Source: Subtercola boreus (GTDB lineage: Bacteria; Actinomycetota; Actinomycetes; Actinomycetales; Microbacteriaceae). From it: a DNA stretch of 64,000 nt. Position numbers and translations under genes: made by a program. Shown piece after piece: positions 15,704 to 23,022 of this stretch. The notes below the pieces were generated by a model. It was given only the letters and a program-made list of their open reading frames with translations, did not search any database and was not told the origin of the DNA. Where the stretch lies: NCBI RefSeq assembly GCF_003399645.1, contig NZ_NBXD01000002.1:1-64000 (forward strand), given 5' to 3'. Every line of letters begins with the position of its first letter. Position 1 is the stretch's first letter.

Positions 15704-16957
15704 AACGAGGGCGGTGGGGGCCTCGACGTGCAGCCGGGCGGAGGGTATTGCCTCGAGGAGACCCGTGTCGGGGTCGAGAGCGAACACGGTCACGTCGTTC
15801 GAGCGCTCGTGGGCGACGAGCAGGAGTACGTTCGAGCCGGACGGTGCGGGCAGAACGAGGTGGTGGCGGGGCCAGTCTCCTCCGCTTGAGACGTCGGCGA
15901 TCGGATGCACGGTACCCCGGTCATCCATTCGAAGCGTACTGACCAGGTTCGAGCCACGCACGGTCACGTGGACGAGCCCGGTGCCCGGGGTGAGGGTGAT
16001 CTCGGCTCCCGCATCGCCCGGGCGCGCGCCGCGCTGGGTCGCAGGGCCGACCGATGAGACCGCGAAGCGTGCACCCGCGGACCGGGCGCCCGGCTCGGCC
16101 TGCGGCTCGAGCACCACGACCTCGACCGAGTACTCCGTCACGATGAGCACCGTGCCGTTCGGATGCTGCACGAGATGCCGGGGCCCGGAGCCGAACGGGA
16201 GCACGATCTCGTGGTCGAGTTCCAGCCCCGACGGGTGGTCTCGATTTTGCGCAAAAGCACCAACCTCGGAGTTCTTGGGTGCATTTGCGCGAAATGGAAT
16301 GACCCGCCAGACCCGCACGAGGTCGAATCCGAGGTCGGTCGTCATCACCCGGCCGTCGGCCAGCATCAGGCTGGCGTGGGCACGGCTCTGACGGGGCGGC
16401 TGGTCTTCGACCGGCCCGGTGGTGAGCGCCCAAACAGTGTGGGGGTCTGCGGCCGGAGCCGCCACGAACCTGGAGACGATCCGTCCCGCGTCGTCGAGGC
16501 CGTAGAGCAGCACACGGCCGTCGCCCCAGCAGGTTGCCGTGATGAAGCGCCCCGCCGGATCGACTGCAACGTGGCACACCGCCTCTCCCGCCTCCCAGGG
16601 GTCACCCAGTGATTCGAGCGTGCCGCTCTCGCCGCGCGTTCCCGTGGCCGGATCGCCGTCGACGACGGTGCCGTTGTCGCCGACGGCGCGGGCGCCGGTG
16701 CGGCGGTACGCGGCCACCGTCTGGGCCGCCTCCCCCACCGCGTACACAACAGGGAGGGTCGGATGCACGGCCATGAACGAGGGCGACGGCGCGGCGACCG
16801 CAGTCCCCACCCATTCGAACTGCGGCGCATCGGCCGCCGCCCCGCCGGGCGCGAACAGGCGCATCAACCCGATCCCGACCCCCTCGCGGCCCGAGTCGGC
16901 GGTGTAGCAGCCCACCCAGATCAGCGGAGCGGCGGGCAGAGTGTTCCGTTCGTTCAT
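15695..16957 (-). CDS. lactonase-family seven-bladed beta-propeller (6-phosphogluconolactonase-like)
   Basis: A 420-residue protein of the YbhE/Pgl lactonase family. Blade motifs include IWVGCYTADSGREGVGIG at the start, PSFMAVHPTLPVVYAVGE, CHVAVDPAGRFITATCWGDG, GSGPRHLVQHPNGTVLIVTEYS and WPRHHLVLPAPSGSNVLLLVAHERSNDVTVF. Such proteins hydrolyse 6-phosphogluconolactone or related lactones in the cytosol; the substrate is not proven here. It is odd in two ways. A palindromic repeat (16245-16294) is inserted in frame and encodes about 17 extra residues, and the stop codon sits inside a 17-bp tandem array. Confidence 0.82.
   Translation of the reverse strand: MNERNTLPAAPLIWVGCYTADSGREGVGIGLMRLFAPGGAAADAPQFEWVGTAVAAPSPSFMAVHPTLPVVYAVGEAAQTVAAYRRTGARAVGDNGTVVDGDPATGTRGESGTLESLGDPWEAGEAVCHVAVDPAGRFITATCWGDGRVLLYGLDDAGRIVSRFVAAPAADPHTVWALTTGPVEDQPPRQSRAHASLMLADGRVMTTDLGFDLVRVWRVIPFRANAPKNSEVGAFAQNRDHPSGLELDHEIVLPFGSGPRHLVQHPNGTVLIVTEYSVEVVVLEPQAEPGARSAGARFAVSSVGPATQRGARPGDAGAEITLTPGTGLVHVTVRGSNLVSTLRMDDRGTVHPIADVSSGGDWPRHHLVLPAPSGSNVLLLVAHERSNDVTVFALDPDTGLLEAIPSARLHVEAPTALVPA
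16245..16294. repeat. palindromic repeat element inside the lactonase gene
   Basis: The arms TTTTGCGCAAAAGCACC (16245-16261) and GGGTGCATTTGCGCGAAA (16277-16294) are inverted repeats with two mismatches. The element matches the copy at 61280-61328 in arm sequence, arm length and spacing. It stays in frame, adding about 17 codons (FRANAPKNSEVGAFAQN) between two propeller blades. Confidence 0.75.
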
Positions 16958-17023
16958 CACCCCACCATCGTGCCACCGCACTCGCGCAGACGGCGAGCGC
17001 CGGCATGCCGGTAGGGTGCTGGC

Positions 17024-17692
17024 ATGGGCGACACGATCATCACCGTCGAAGGTCACTTCGACTACCACCACCCTGCCGAACGCGGCACCGTCACGCTGAG
17101 CGCCGGATTCGAGGGGCCCGACCGCGGTGCCGTCGTGACCCGCACCACCGGCACGCACAGCACGCTCGTCACGCAGGCACAGCAGCTCAGCTCCAGCGGC
17201 TCGGTCACCTGGTTCTCGGCCGACCGGATGCGTGCCTGGAGCGAACGGCCCTGGAATTCCGACGGCAAACAACTGCCCCTCGTTCACCACGCGAGCGTCA
17301 GTCTCGAGGTGAAGTTCGCCGACCTCGGCGCCCTCGCCGAGTGGGCCGAGACCATCGCGACGGTCGAGGGAGTCACGGTGGCCGGCATCCGCTGGGCTCT
17401 CACCGAGGTCACGAAGGCGCGCATCACGGCAGAGGCCCAGAACCGGGCGGTTCAGGATGCCGTCTCCCGCGCGACGGCCTACGCCCAGAGCCTCGGGCTG
17501 TCATCCGTTCGCCCCCTGGCGGTCGCAGACCCCGGCATGCTCGGCGACGAGTCACGCCCTCAGCCGTCGGTCGGAGCGGCACCCATGAGCCGGGCTCTCG
17601 CCGCAACGTCTGGCGGCAGCGGCGGCCTCGACCTCAAACCGGAGGACATCACGGTCGCCTCCCGCGTACACGCCCGCTTCGCGGCCAGCTGA
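17024..17692 (+). CDS. SIMPL-domain (DUF541) protein
   Basis: A 222-residue protein with the SIMPL/DUF541 pattern. The N-terminal strand is IITVEGHFDYHHPAERGTVTLS, the middle is HHASVSLEVKFADLGALAEWAETIATVEGVTVAGIRWALTE, and the C-terminal helix is ARITAEAQNRAVQDAVSRATAYAQSLGL, which precedes the final strand DITVASRVHARF. There is no signal peptide, so it is probably cytoplasmic. The biochemical role of the family is unclear; it is often linked to stress or surface complexes. Confidence 0.85.
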   Translation: MGDTIITVEGHFDYHHPAERGTVTLSAGFEGPDRGAVVTRTTGTHSTLVTQAQQLSSSGSVTWFSADRMRAWSERPWNSDGKQLPLVHHASVSLEVKFADLGALAEWAETIATVEGVTVAGIRWALTEVTKARITAEAQNRAVQDAVSRATAYAQSLGLSSVRPLAVADPGMLGDESRPQPSVGAAPMSRALAATSGGSGGLDLKPEDITVASRVHARFAAS

Positions 17693-17828
17693 GGGTTCGG
17701 CCCGCGGGGGCGCTTGGCCCGCGGTGCTACCAGGGCGTCATCCTTTCGTCATGCGCTGTTCAACGGGATCGCATACCGTGCTCTCGGGTGACCGGTGAAG
17801 GCTGCCTCAGCAAATCTAAGGACCGGTG

Positions 17829-18029
17829 ATGCTCGCCTACTCGGAGTTCTTCTACCTGGTGCACGCCGGCCAGGGCCGCTGGAGCATCAAGCACCGCATC
17901 ACCGATGAGCCCGCGGGCGTCGTGACCCGCAGCGGTGCTGCCTTCGACATCTACGACGACAGCGACCGACTCGTCGGCACCTCAGACACCATCGAGCACG
18001 CTCTCGGCGAGCTCTACGCTTCCGCCTGA
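17829..18029 (+). CDS. small hypothetical protein
   Basis: A 66-residue acidic protein. Its strand-rich sequence (FYLVHAGQGRWSIKHRI, then AFDIYDDSDRLVGTSDTIEHALGELYAS) suggests a small beta sheet with one helix, like short proteins common in Microbacteriaceae. No family is named. An overlapping GTG at 17826 could be the start instead. Confidence 0.6.
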   Translation: MLAYSEFFYLVHAGQGRWSIKHRITDEPAGVVTRSGAAFDIYDDSDRLVGTSDTIEHALGELYASA

Positions 18030-18080
18030 CCCACCGCCTGAATACCCACGGGCCGAGCGCGACAGCGGAGGGTCAGGGGG

Positions 18081-19568
18081 TCAGGGGCGCGGCGCGAAGA
18101 AAGCGGTGATGGTGGCCGCGAGGGCGACGGGGTCGTTCACGTGGCAGAGTTCGCGGGCGGAGTGCATCGAGAGCAGGGGCACACCGACATCGACGGTGCG
18201 GATGCCGAGGCGCGTCGCGGTGAGCGGGCCGATGGTCGAGCCGCACGGCACGGCGTTGTTCGAGACGAACTCCTGGTACGCGACACCGGCCTGCTCGCAG
18301 GCTGCGGCCCAGAGAGCGGCGCCCTGGGCGTCGGTCGCGTAACGCTGGTTCGCGTTGATCTTCAGCAGCGGCCCACCGCCCGCGATCACGCGGTTCGCCG
18401 GGTCGTGCTTCTCGGGGTAGTTCGGATGCACGGAGTGACCCGCATCGGCCGACAGGCACCACGAACCGGCGTAGGCACGGAGGCGCTGCTCGGTCGAGGC
18501 TCCCAGCCCGCCCGAGATACGGGTCAGGATGTCGTCGAGCAGCGGCCCGCTGGCACCGGAACGCGACTCCGACCCGAGCTCCTGATGATCGAAGGCGGCA
18601 AGCACGCTGATGTGCGGGCTCGCCGCCACCGAGCCGACCCCAGCCGCGCCGACACCCGCCGCACCGGCCCCAGCCGCGCCGACACCCGCCGAGCCGACCC
18701 CAGCCGCGCCGACACCAGCCGCACCCGCGCCAGCCCCAGCCGCGCCGCGGTCGGGTGCGGCGGCCGCCTCCAGAAGCGCCCGAAGTCCCGCGAACACAGA
18801 GGTCAGGTTGTCCATCCGCCCGGCCGCGAACAGCTGCCCGTCGAGCCCGAAACGCGCGGGAGGCGTCGTGTCGGCGGTCAGGATGTCGTAGCCCGCGACA
18901 TCCGCCCCCGACAGCCCCTCCTCGGCAAGGCCGGCCAGGTGGTCGACGAGATCGGTCGAATCGAGCGGCCCCACTCCGAAGACCGGAGTGGTGTGACGCT
19001 GCCGGTCGAGGGTGAGGCCCGTGTTGACGTCTCGGTCGAGGTGGATCGCCAGCTGCGGGATGCGCAGGAACGGCCCGGTGCGCACGAGGAGTTCACGGCC
19101 ATCCCGGGTCACGAGCCGCCCCGCGAGCTCGAGTTCGCGGTCGAGCCAGGAGTTCAGCAACGGACCGCCGTAGACCTCGACCCCGGCCTGCAGCCAGCCG
19201 TTCGACCCGATGGTGGGCTTCGGCTTGAGCTTGAAGCCGGGCGAGTCGGTGTGCGCCCCCAGAATGCGGAAGGGGCTCGTCGGTCCGGCGCCCTCGGGCA
19301 CGATCCACGCCACCACAGCGCCGTCGCGGATCACGTAGAACCGCCCTGCCGTCGATGGATGCGCCCCGGCCGACCACGCCTCAGGTTCGCCCGCGACAGA
19401 GCCGCCGCCGGCCCCGGCCGCCCACGACTCCGTTTCGTCGAGGCGGGTGAACCCGGCCTCCGACAGCTGTCGCCCCACCTCGGCGGCCGCGTGGTACGAC
19501 GAGGGCGAAGCACTGATGAACCGGGCGAAGTCGTCGATGTAGGCGGAGAAGTCGAGTGCAGCATCCAT
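18081..19568 (-). CDS. M18-family aminopeptidase
   Basis: A 495-residue zinc aminopeptidase that removes N-terminal residues (often Asp/Glu) in the cytosol. Family motifs are present: SASPSSYHAAAEVGRQL near the N-terminus, GAHTDSPGFKLKPKP (metal His/Asp), GGPLLNSWLDREL, FAAGRMDNLTSVFAGL, AAFDHQELGSESRSGASGP, ADAGHSVHPNYPEKHDP and a final CGSTIGPLTATRLGIRTVDVG ... SMHSARELCHVND. Between FAGLRALLEAAAA and SPHISVLAAFDHQE lies an Ala/Gly/Val insertion of about 45 residues coded by 30-bp tandem repeats, absent from typical members. It probably forms a surface loop. Confidence 0.92.
   Translation of the reverse strand: MDAALDFSAYIDDFARFISASPSSYHAAAEVGRQLSEAGFTRLDETESWAAGAGGGSVAGEPEAWSAGAHPSTAGRFYVIRDGAVVAWIVPEGAGPTSPFRILGAHTDSPGFKLKPKPTIGSNGWLQAGVEVYGGPLLNSWLDRELELAGRLVTRDGRELLVRTGPFLRIPQLAIHLDRDVNTGLTLDRQRHTTPVFGVGPLDSTDLVDHLAGLAEEGLSGADVAGYDILTADTTPPARFGLDGQLFAAGRMDNLTSVFAGLRALLEAAAAPDRGAAGAGAGAAGVGAAGVGSAGVGAAGAGAAGVGAAGVGSVAASPHISVLAAFDHQELGSESRSGASGPLLDDILTRISGGLGASTEQRLRAYAGSWCLSADAGHSVHPNYPEKHDPANRVIAGGGPLLKINANQRYATDAQGAALWAAACEQAGVAYQEFVSNNAVPCGSTIGPLTATRLGIRTVDVGVPLLSMHSARELCHVNDPVALAATITAFFAPRP
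18631..18747. repeat. 30-bp in-frame tandem repeats in the M18 aminopeptidase gene
   Basis: Three near-identical 30-bp units (18631-18660, 18661-18690, 18691-18720) and a degenerate fourth code for AGVGAAGVGS-type peptides. The unit length is a multiple of three, so copy-number change would not break the gene. Confidence 0.8.
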
Positions 19569-19597
19569 TCGCCCAGTCAACCACCTCGGCCTGCGGC

Positions 19598-20779
19598 TCA
19601 CTGCCGGGCGAGCTGGGCCCCGACCGACTCCGGATGCCCGGCCACTGCGGCGGCCAGCCACTCTTCGACCGTGACCCCGTCTTGCCGGTCGGTCTGGAAG
19701 GAGTCGACTGTCGAGAGCACGTGCCGCGTCTCGCCGCGGGAGTCGGCCCCCGCCTCGGTGAGGTAGACGTAGACGCCGCCGCCGTCGGTGGTCAGGGCCC
19801 GCACCGTGGACTTCATCGCATAGTTCCAGTCGGCGCCGGCCTGGGGGGTGTAGTAGCCATCGTCGAGCCCGGCCGAGAAGCCCGCCAGCGTGCGGTCGAG
19901 CATCGACAGCGAGAGGAGCGTCGTGAGCCGGGAGCCGAAAGCTGCGGTGTTGTGCACGACGGCCGACCGCAGCGGATCGGTGCCGGGGGCGAAGCCGAAG
20001 CGCGTCGTGAACTGCGACTGCCAGAGCGCGCCGATCGTGTACGGAAGGGCGGCGGCCGTGATGAAGGAGCTGTCGGAGTATTCGATGAGCGGAACGTCGC
20101 TGTAGTGACCGCCGACGTCACCGAGCCAGAACGCTGCGTTGAGCCCGCCGGTTCCGGCGCCCGCGACGAGTACTCCGGCCGGCGCGGGCACGTTCTCGTA
20201 CACCCAGTCGAGCGCGGCGCGGCTGTTGTTGTAGCCGTTGAAGTCGGCCGTGGCGGTGTCGCCCTCCTCGGAGGTCATCGTCACCGCCTGGCCATCGCCC
20301 ACCCCGAGATCGCCCGTCGTGGTGGGGATGTAGACGATCGTCGAGTCGCCGAAGGGGGCCGGGGCATCCGTTCGCAGCAGTCCGCCGAAGCTGCTGAGCG
20401 CCGTGAAGGGAACGTTGTCGGAGTAGAAGTTGCCGCCGGTGCCGAAGAAACTCGACTGCGGCGTGATGGGTTCGCGGGTGGTCTGCTCGTTCCAGTTGAG
20501 GCCACCGTCGCCGAAGACGACGATGAGGTTCGCGCCCGAGCCGGGCTTTACGAAGAGAGAGTACGACGACCCATCGCCGTTCCGTGCGGGGGCCGGGAGC
20601 GGGATGCTCGACCACTGTCCCGGCTGGGCATCGGCGAGCGCCCCCACCGTCGGCGCCCGCTTGATGGCGACCGCGGCGACGATGACGGCCGCAATCGCGA
20701 GAACGAGCACGGCCGCTATCAGGATGAACGGCCAGCGCCGCCGCCGGGTGCGCGTTCGTTCGGGCTGGGTGGCGGTCAC
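19598..20779 (-). CDS. pectinacetylesterase-family-like membrane-anchored hydrolase
   Basis: A 393-residue protein starting at GTG after GGAGGATGAAACG. An Arg-rich N-terminus (ERTRTRRRRW) and one membrane segment (about 17-41) anchor an extracytoplasmic alpha/beta-hydrolase-like domain. PAE-type elements are present: LIVVFGDGGLNWNE, FGTGGNFYSDNVPF, STIVYIPTTTGDL, FNGYNNSRAALDWVYENV and a late SFQTDRQDGVTVEEWLAAAV. The nucleophile elbow, normally GCSAGG, reads GAGTGG here, so the catalytic Ser appears to be lost. It may bind rather than hydrolyse, or use another residue. Confidence 0.7.
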   Translation of the reverse strand: MTATQPERTRTRRRRWPFILIAAVLVLAIAAVIVAAVAIKRAPTVGALADAQPGQWSSIPLPAPARNGDGSSYSLFVKPGSGANLIVVFGDGGLNWNEQTTREPITPQSSFFGTGGNFYSDNVPFTALSSFGGLLRTDAPAPFGDSTIVYIPTTTGDLGVGDGQAVTMTSEEGDTATADFNGYNNSRAALDWVYENVPAPAGVLVAGAGTGGLNAAFWLGDVGGHYSDVPLIEYSDSSFITAAALPYTIGALWQSQFTTRFGFAPGTDPLRSAVVHNTAAFGSRLTTLLSLSMLDRTLAGFSAGLDDGYYTPQAGADWNYAMKSTVRALTTDGGGVYVYLTEAGADSRGETRHVLSTVDSFQTDRQDGVTVEEWLAAAVAGHPESVGAQLARQ

Positions 20780-20829
20780 CGTTTCATCCTCCCACGCCGG
20801 GGGCGGGCGGGGTGGCCGTGGGCGCGGCG

Positions 20830-21684
20830 CTACAGGATGATCGTTCCCCCGATGCACGTCACGCTCGAGCCTCCCACCCAGACCTGCCCATCGATGCGGT
20901 CGAGGTGCACCCGCCCGTCGCGGCCGAGTCGCGCACCCTGGCCGGCGATGTAGTGGTCGGGAGCGTGGCCCGCCGCCATCATCCACTGCGCAAGGCCCGC
21001 GTTGAGACTCCCTGTCACCGGGTCCTCCCACACGCCCGCGCCGCCGGCGAACCCCCGCACCTCGAACTGCGGCGATCCTGCGGCCGGGTTCGGGTAGGGG
21101 CCGACGACCCCGACCGAGCTCGAGCCCAGACGTGAGAAATCGGGTTCGAGCGCCAGCACGGCGTCGGCTGACGCGAGCAGCACCCCCGACCATCCGGGTC
21201 CGTTGTCGATCCAGTTGGCATCGACGACGTCAGACACCCCGACGCCCACGAAGGCGGCGATCTCGGCGAGATCGTCTGCGGCGATCGGGCCGCTCCTCGC
21301 GAGGGGCGGGGCGGCGAACGCGAGCCGGTCTTCCTCGCGGCGGATGCGAACGAGGCCCACGCCGCACTCCTGCACCACGGCCGACGGGTCGCGGGGCTCA
21401 TTGCCCGCCTCGAGCCAGGCGTGGGCCGTGCCGAGGGTCGGATGTCCGGCGAACGGCAGCTCGCGGCTCGGGGTGAAGATGCGCACGCGGTAGTCGGCTC
21501 CCTGGGCGGCAGCCTCGGGCGAGGCGGGGAGAACGAACGTCGTCTCGGAGAGATTGGTCCAGTTCGCGAACCGGGCGAGTGCCTCGTCGTCGATGTCGAC
21601 GGCGTCGAGCACGACGGCGAGGGGGTTTCCGCGGTAGGGCGTGCCCGAGAACACATCGACCTGGCTGAACGGGCGTTCGCGCAT
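20830..21684 (-). CDS. PhzF-family isomerase-like protein
   Basis: A 284-residue protein of the PhzF/diaminopimelate-epimerase-like fold. It has QVDVFSGTPYRGNPLAVVLDA at the N-terminus, the family acid in NLSETTFVL (Glu47), RIFTPSRELPFAGHPTLGTAHAW, and the second half GGAGVWEDPVTGSLNAGLAQWM. Apart from phenazine producers, most members have unknown substrates; no phenazine genes are nearby. It stands alone downstream of the esterase-like gene on the same strand. Confidence 0.88.
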   Translation of the reverse strand: MRERPFSQVDVFSGTPYRGNPLAVVLDAVDIDDEALARFANWTNLSETTFVLPASPEAAAQGADYRVRIFTPSRELPFAGHPTLGTAHAWLEAGNEPRDPSAVVQECGVGLVRIRREEDRLAFAAPPLARSGPIAADDLAEIAAFVGVGVSDVVDANWIDNGPGWSGVLLASADAVLALEPDFSRLGSSSVGVVGPYPNPAAGSPQFEVRGFAGGAGVWEDPVTGSLNAGLAQWMMAAGHAPDHYIAGQGARLGRDGRVHLDRIDGQVWVGGSSVTCIGGTIIL

Positions 21685-21877
21685 CAGAGAACTCCTTATG
21701 GAAGACGGGCGCCCGGCATCCCTGCCGCAGCGCGTGTCGACCCGACGATACCCGTCGCCAAGACGACCCACTGCACAAACCAGTGTGCACGACAACCCGT
21801 TATGCCGGCCACGGACGATGGGGCACTGTGGAACCTCACCCGCGCAGCCGCGCCCACACCGCCCGACCCGGATTGGA

Positions 21878-22132
21878 ATGGCCATGCTTCTCATTTTCGG
21901 CAGCCGCATCAGCGAGGCCATCATCAACATGGTCACCTTCGTCTGCGGCTACTGCCACCAGCAGGCGCCCCAGAACGTGATCAAGCGTTCCAACCGCTTC
22001 ACCCTGTTCTTTGTACCGCTGTTCCCGTTCTCGACGAAGTACGTCAACCAGTGCACTAACTGCGGCGGACTGACCGAGCTCACCGCCGACCAGGCCAGGC
22101 ACAGCCTGGAGTGGGCCGAAGCGCAACGCTGA
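21878..22132 (+). CDS. zinc-ribbon domain protein
   Basis: An 84-residue protein starting at ATGGCCATG. It has a treble-clef/zinc-ribbon pair, CGYCHQQAPQ and CTNCGGLTEL, separated by a hydrophobic, aromatic stretch (FTLFFVPLFPFSTKYV) that may insert in or lie on the membrane. The N-terminal hydrophobic run (LLIFGSRISEAIINMVTF) is typical of this short actinobacterial family. Function unknown. Confidence 0.75.
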   Translation: MAMLLIFGSRISEAIINMVTFVCGYCHQQAPQNVIKRSNRFTLFFVPLFPFSTKYVNQCTNCGGLTELTADQARHSLEWAEAQR

Positions 22133-22225
22133 CAGCCGACGTCATACTGGCCTCCACCTGGCCGGCCGACGGGCTCGCTCGGGGTTTCGGGATGGTCCGG
22201 GTCTTTCTGGCTCAAGTAGACGGAC

Positions 22226-22545
22226 TTACAAAGCATCGTCGAATTCGCCGGAACACTCATCGACGGCGCCGGGGTGCTCATCATCGTCGGCGGTGCAGCC
22301 AGCTCCACCGAGCTCGTTCTGGTCAGGATCTTTCGCGGGCAACGCCCGGTCATAGTGTGTACCCCCAATAACTCGATCGGTCGATCCTGCTGGGTCTGGA
22401 TTTTCTGGTTGCCGCGGACATCATCCGTACAGTGGCAGTGACGCCGACCCTCGACAGCGTCACGGTGGCCGCGGCGATCATCCTGATCAGCACCTTTCTG
22501 AGTTACTCGCCCGAGCTCGAGATCACCGGCCGGTGGCCGTGGTAA
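22226..22545 (+). pseudogene. DUF1622 small membrane protein, frameshifted
   Basis: The first half reads IVEFAGTLIDGAGVLIIVGGAASSTELVLVRIF. After about 22350 the DUF1622 sequence continues in another frame with ILLGLDFLVAADIIRTV and ends TFLSYSPELEITGRWPW before a TAA at 22543. No start codon is available for the first part because TAG lies in frame just upstream. The gene is therefore broken twice. DUF1622 proteins are about 110-residue membrane proteins of unknown function. Confidence 0.7.
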
Positions 22546-22581
22546 CGAAGAAGGCGCCCTCCGCTGAGGACGACCCCGCCC

Positions 22582-23022
22582 TCAGCTCAGACTGATCGGG
22601 CGTTCACCCACCCTGGCCAGGATGCCCGCCAGCGCCTCCAGGTCGGACGGCTCGAGCACGGCGAACTCCGGCGGTGCCTTCGGAGCGACATTTTCGACAC
22701 GGGCATGCAGCTCACGCCCGGCCGCCGTGAGCTCGACCATCTTCACTCGCCGGTTCGACGGGTCGGTCGCACGCACCACGAGCCCGCGCTGCTCGAGGTC
22801 GTTCACGGCGACCGAAGCGGCCGGCGCGTCCATTCCTGAGGCATCGGCCACCCCGCCCATGGTGAGCGGGCGGGCGGCCAGGCGTCGGATGACGCGTACC
22901 CGGCTGAAGGGCAGGCCCACCGCCTCGGAGACCTGGCGGCGGTAGTCCTCCAGGTTGTGGGTGGCGAGGGTGAGGAGGCTGGACCAGACCTCGTCGGCGC
23001 TGCTGCTGCTGCTGCTGCTCAC
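22582..23022 (-). CDS. MarR-family transcriptional regulator
   Basis: A 146-residue winged-helix protein starting at GTG, overlapping the MFS stop by 4 nt. After a run of serines it reads SRVRVIRRLAARPLTMGGVADASGMDAPAASVAVNDLEQRGLVVRATDPSNRRVKMVELTAAG, the MarR DNA-binding core with the NRR wing. It is translationally coupled to the transporter and probably represses the operon from the inverted repeat at 24561-24587. Confidence 0.9.
   Translation of the reverse strand: MSSSSSSSADEVWSSLLTLATHNLEDYRRQVSEAVGLPFSRVRVIRRLAARPLTMGGVADASGMDAPAASVAVNDLEQRGLVVRATDPSNRRVKMVELTAAGRELHARVENVAPKAPPEFAVLEPSDLEALAGILARVGERPISLS

Noticed and set aside
18141-19766. Long open frame antisense to the M18 aminopeptidase gene
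   Set aside because: Arg/Gly-rich shadow without family motifs; the opposite strand encodes a complete M18 enzyme.
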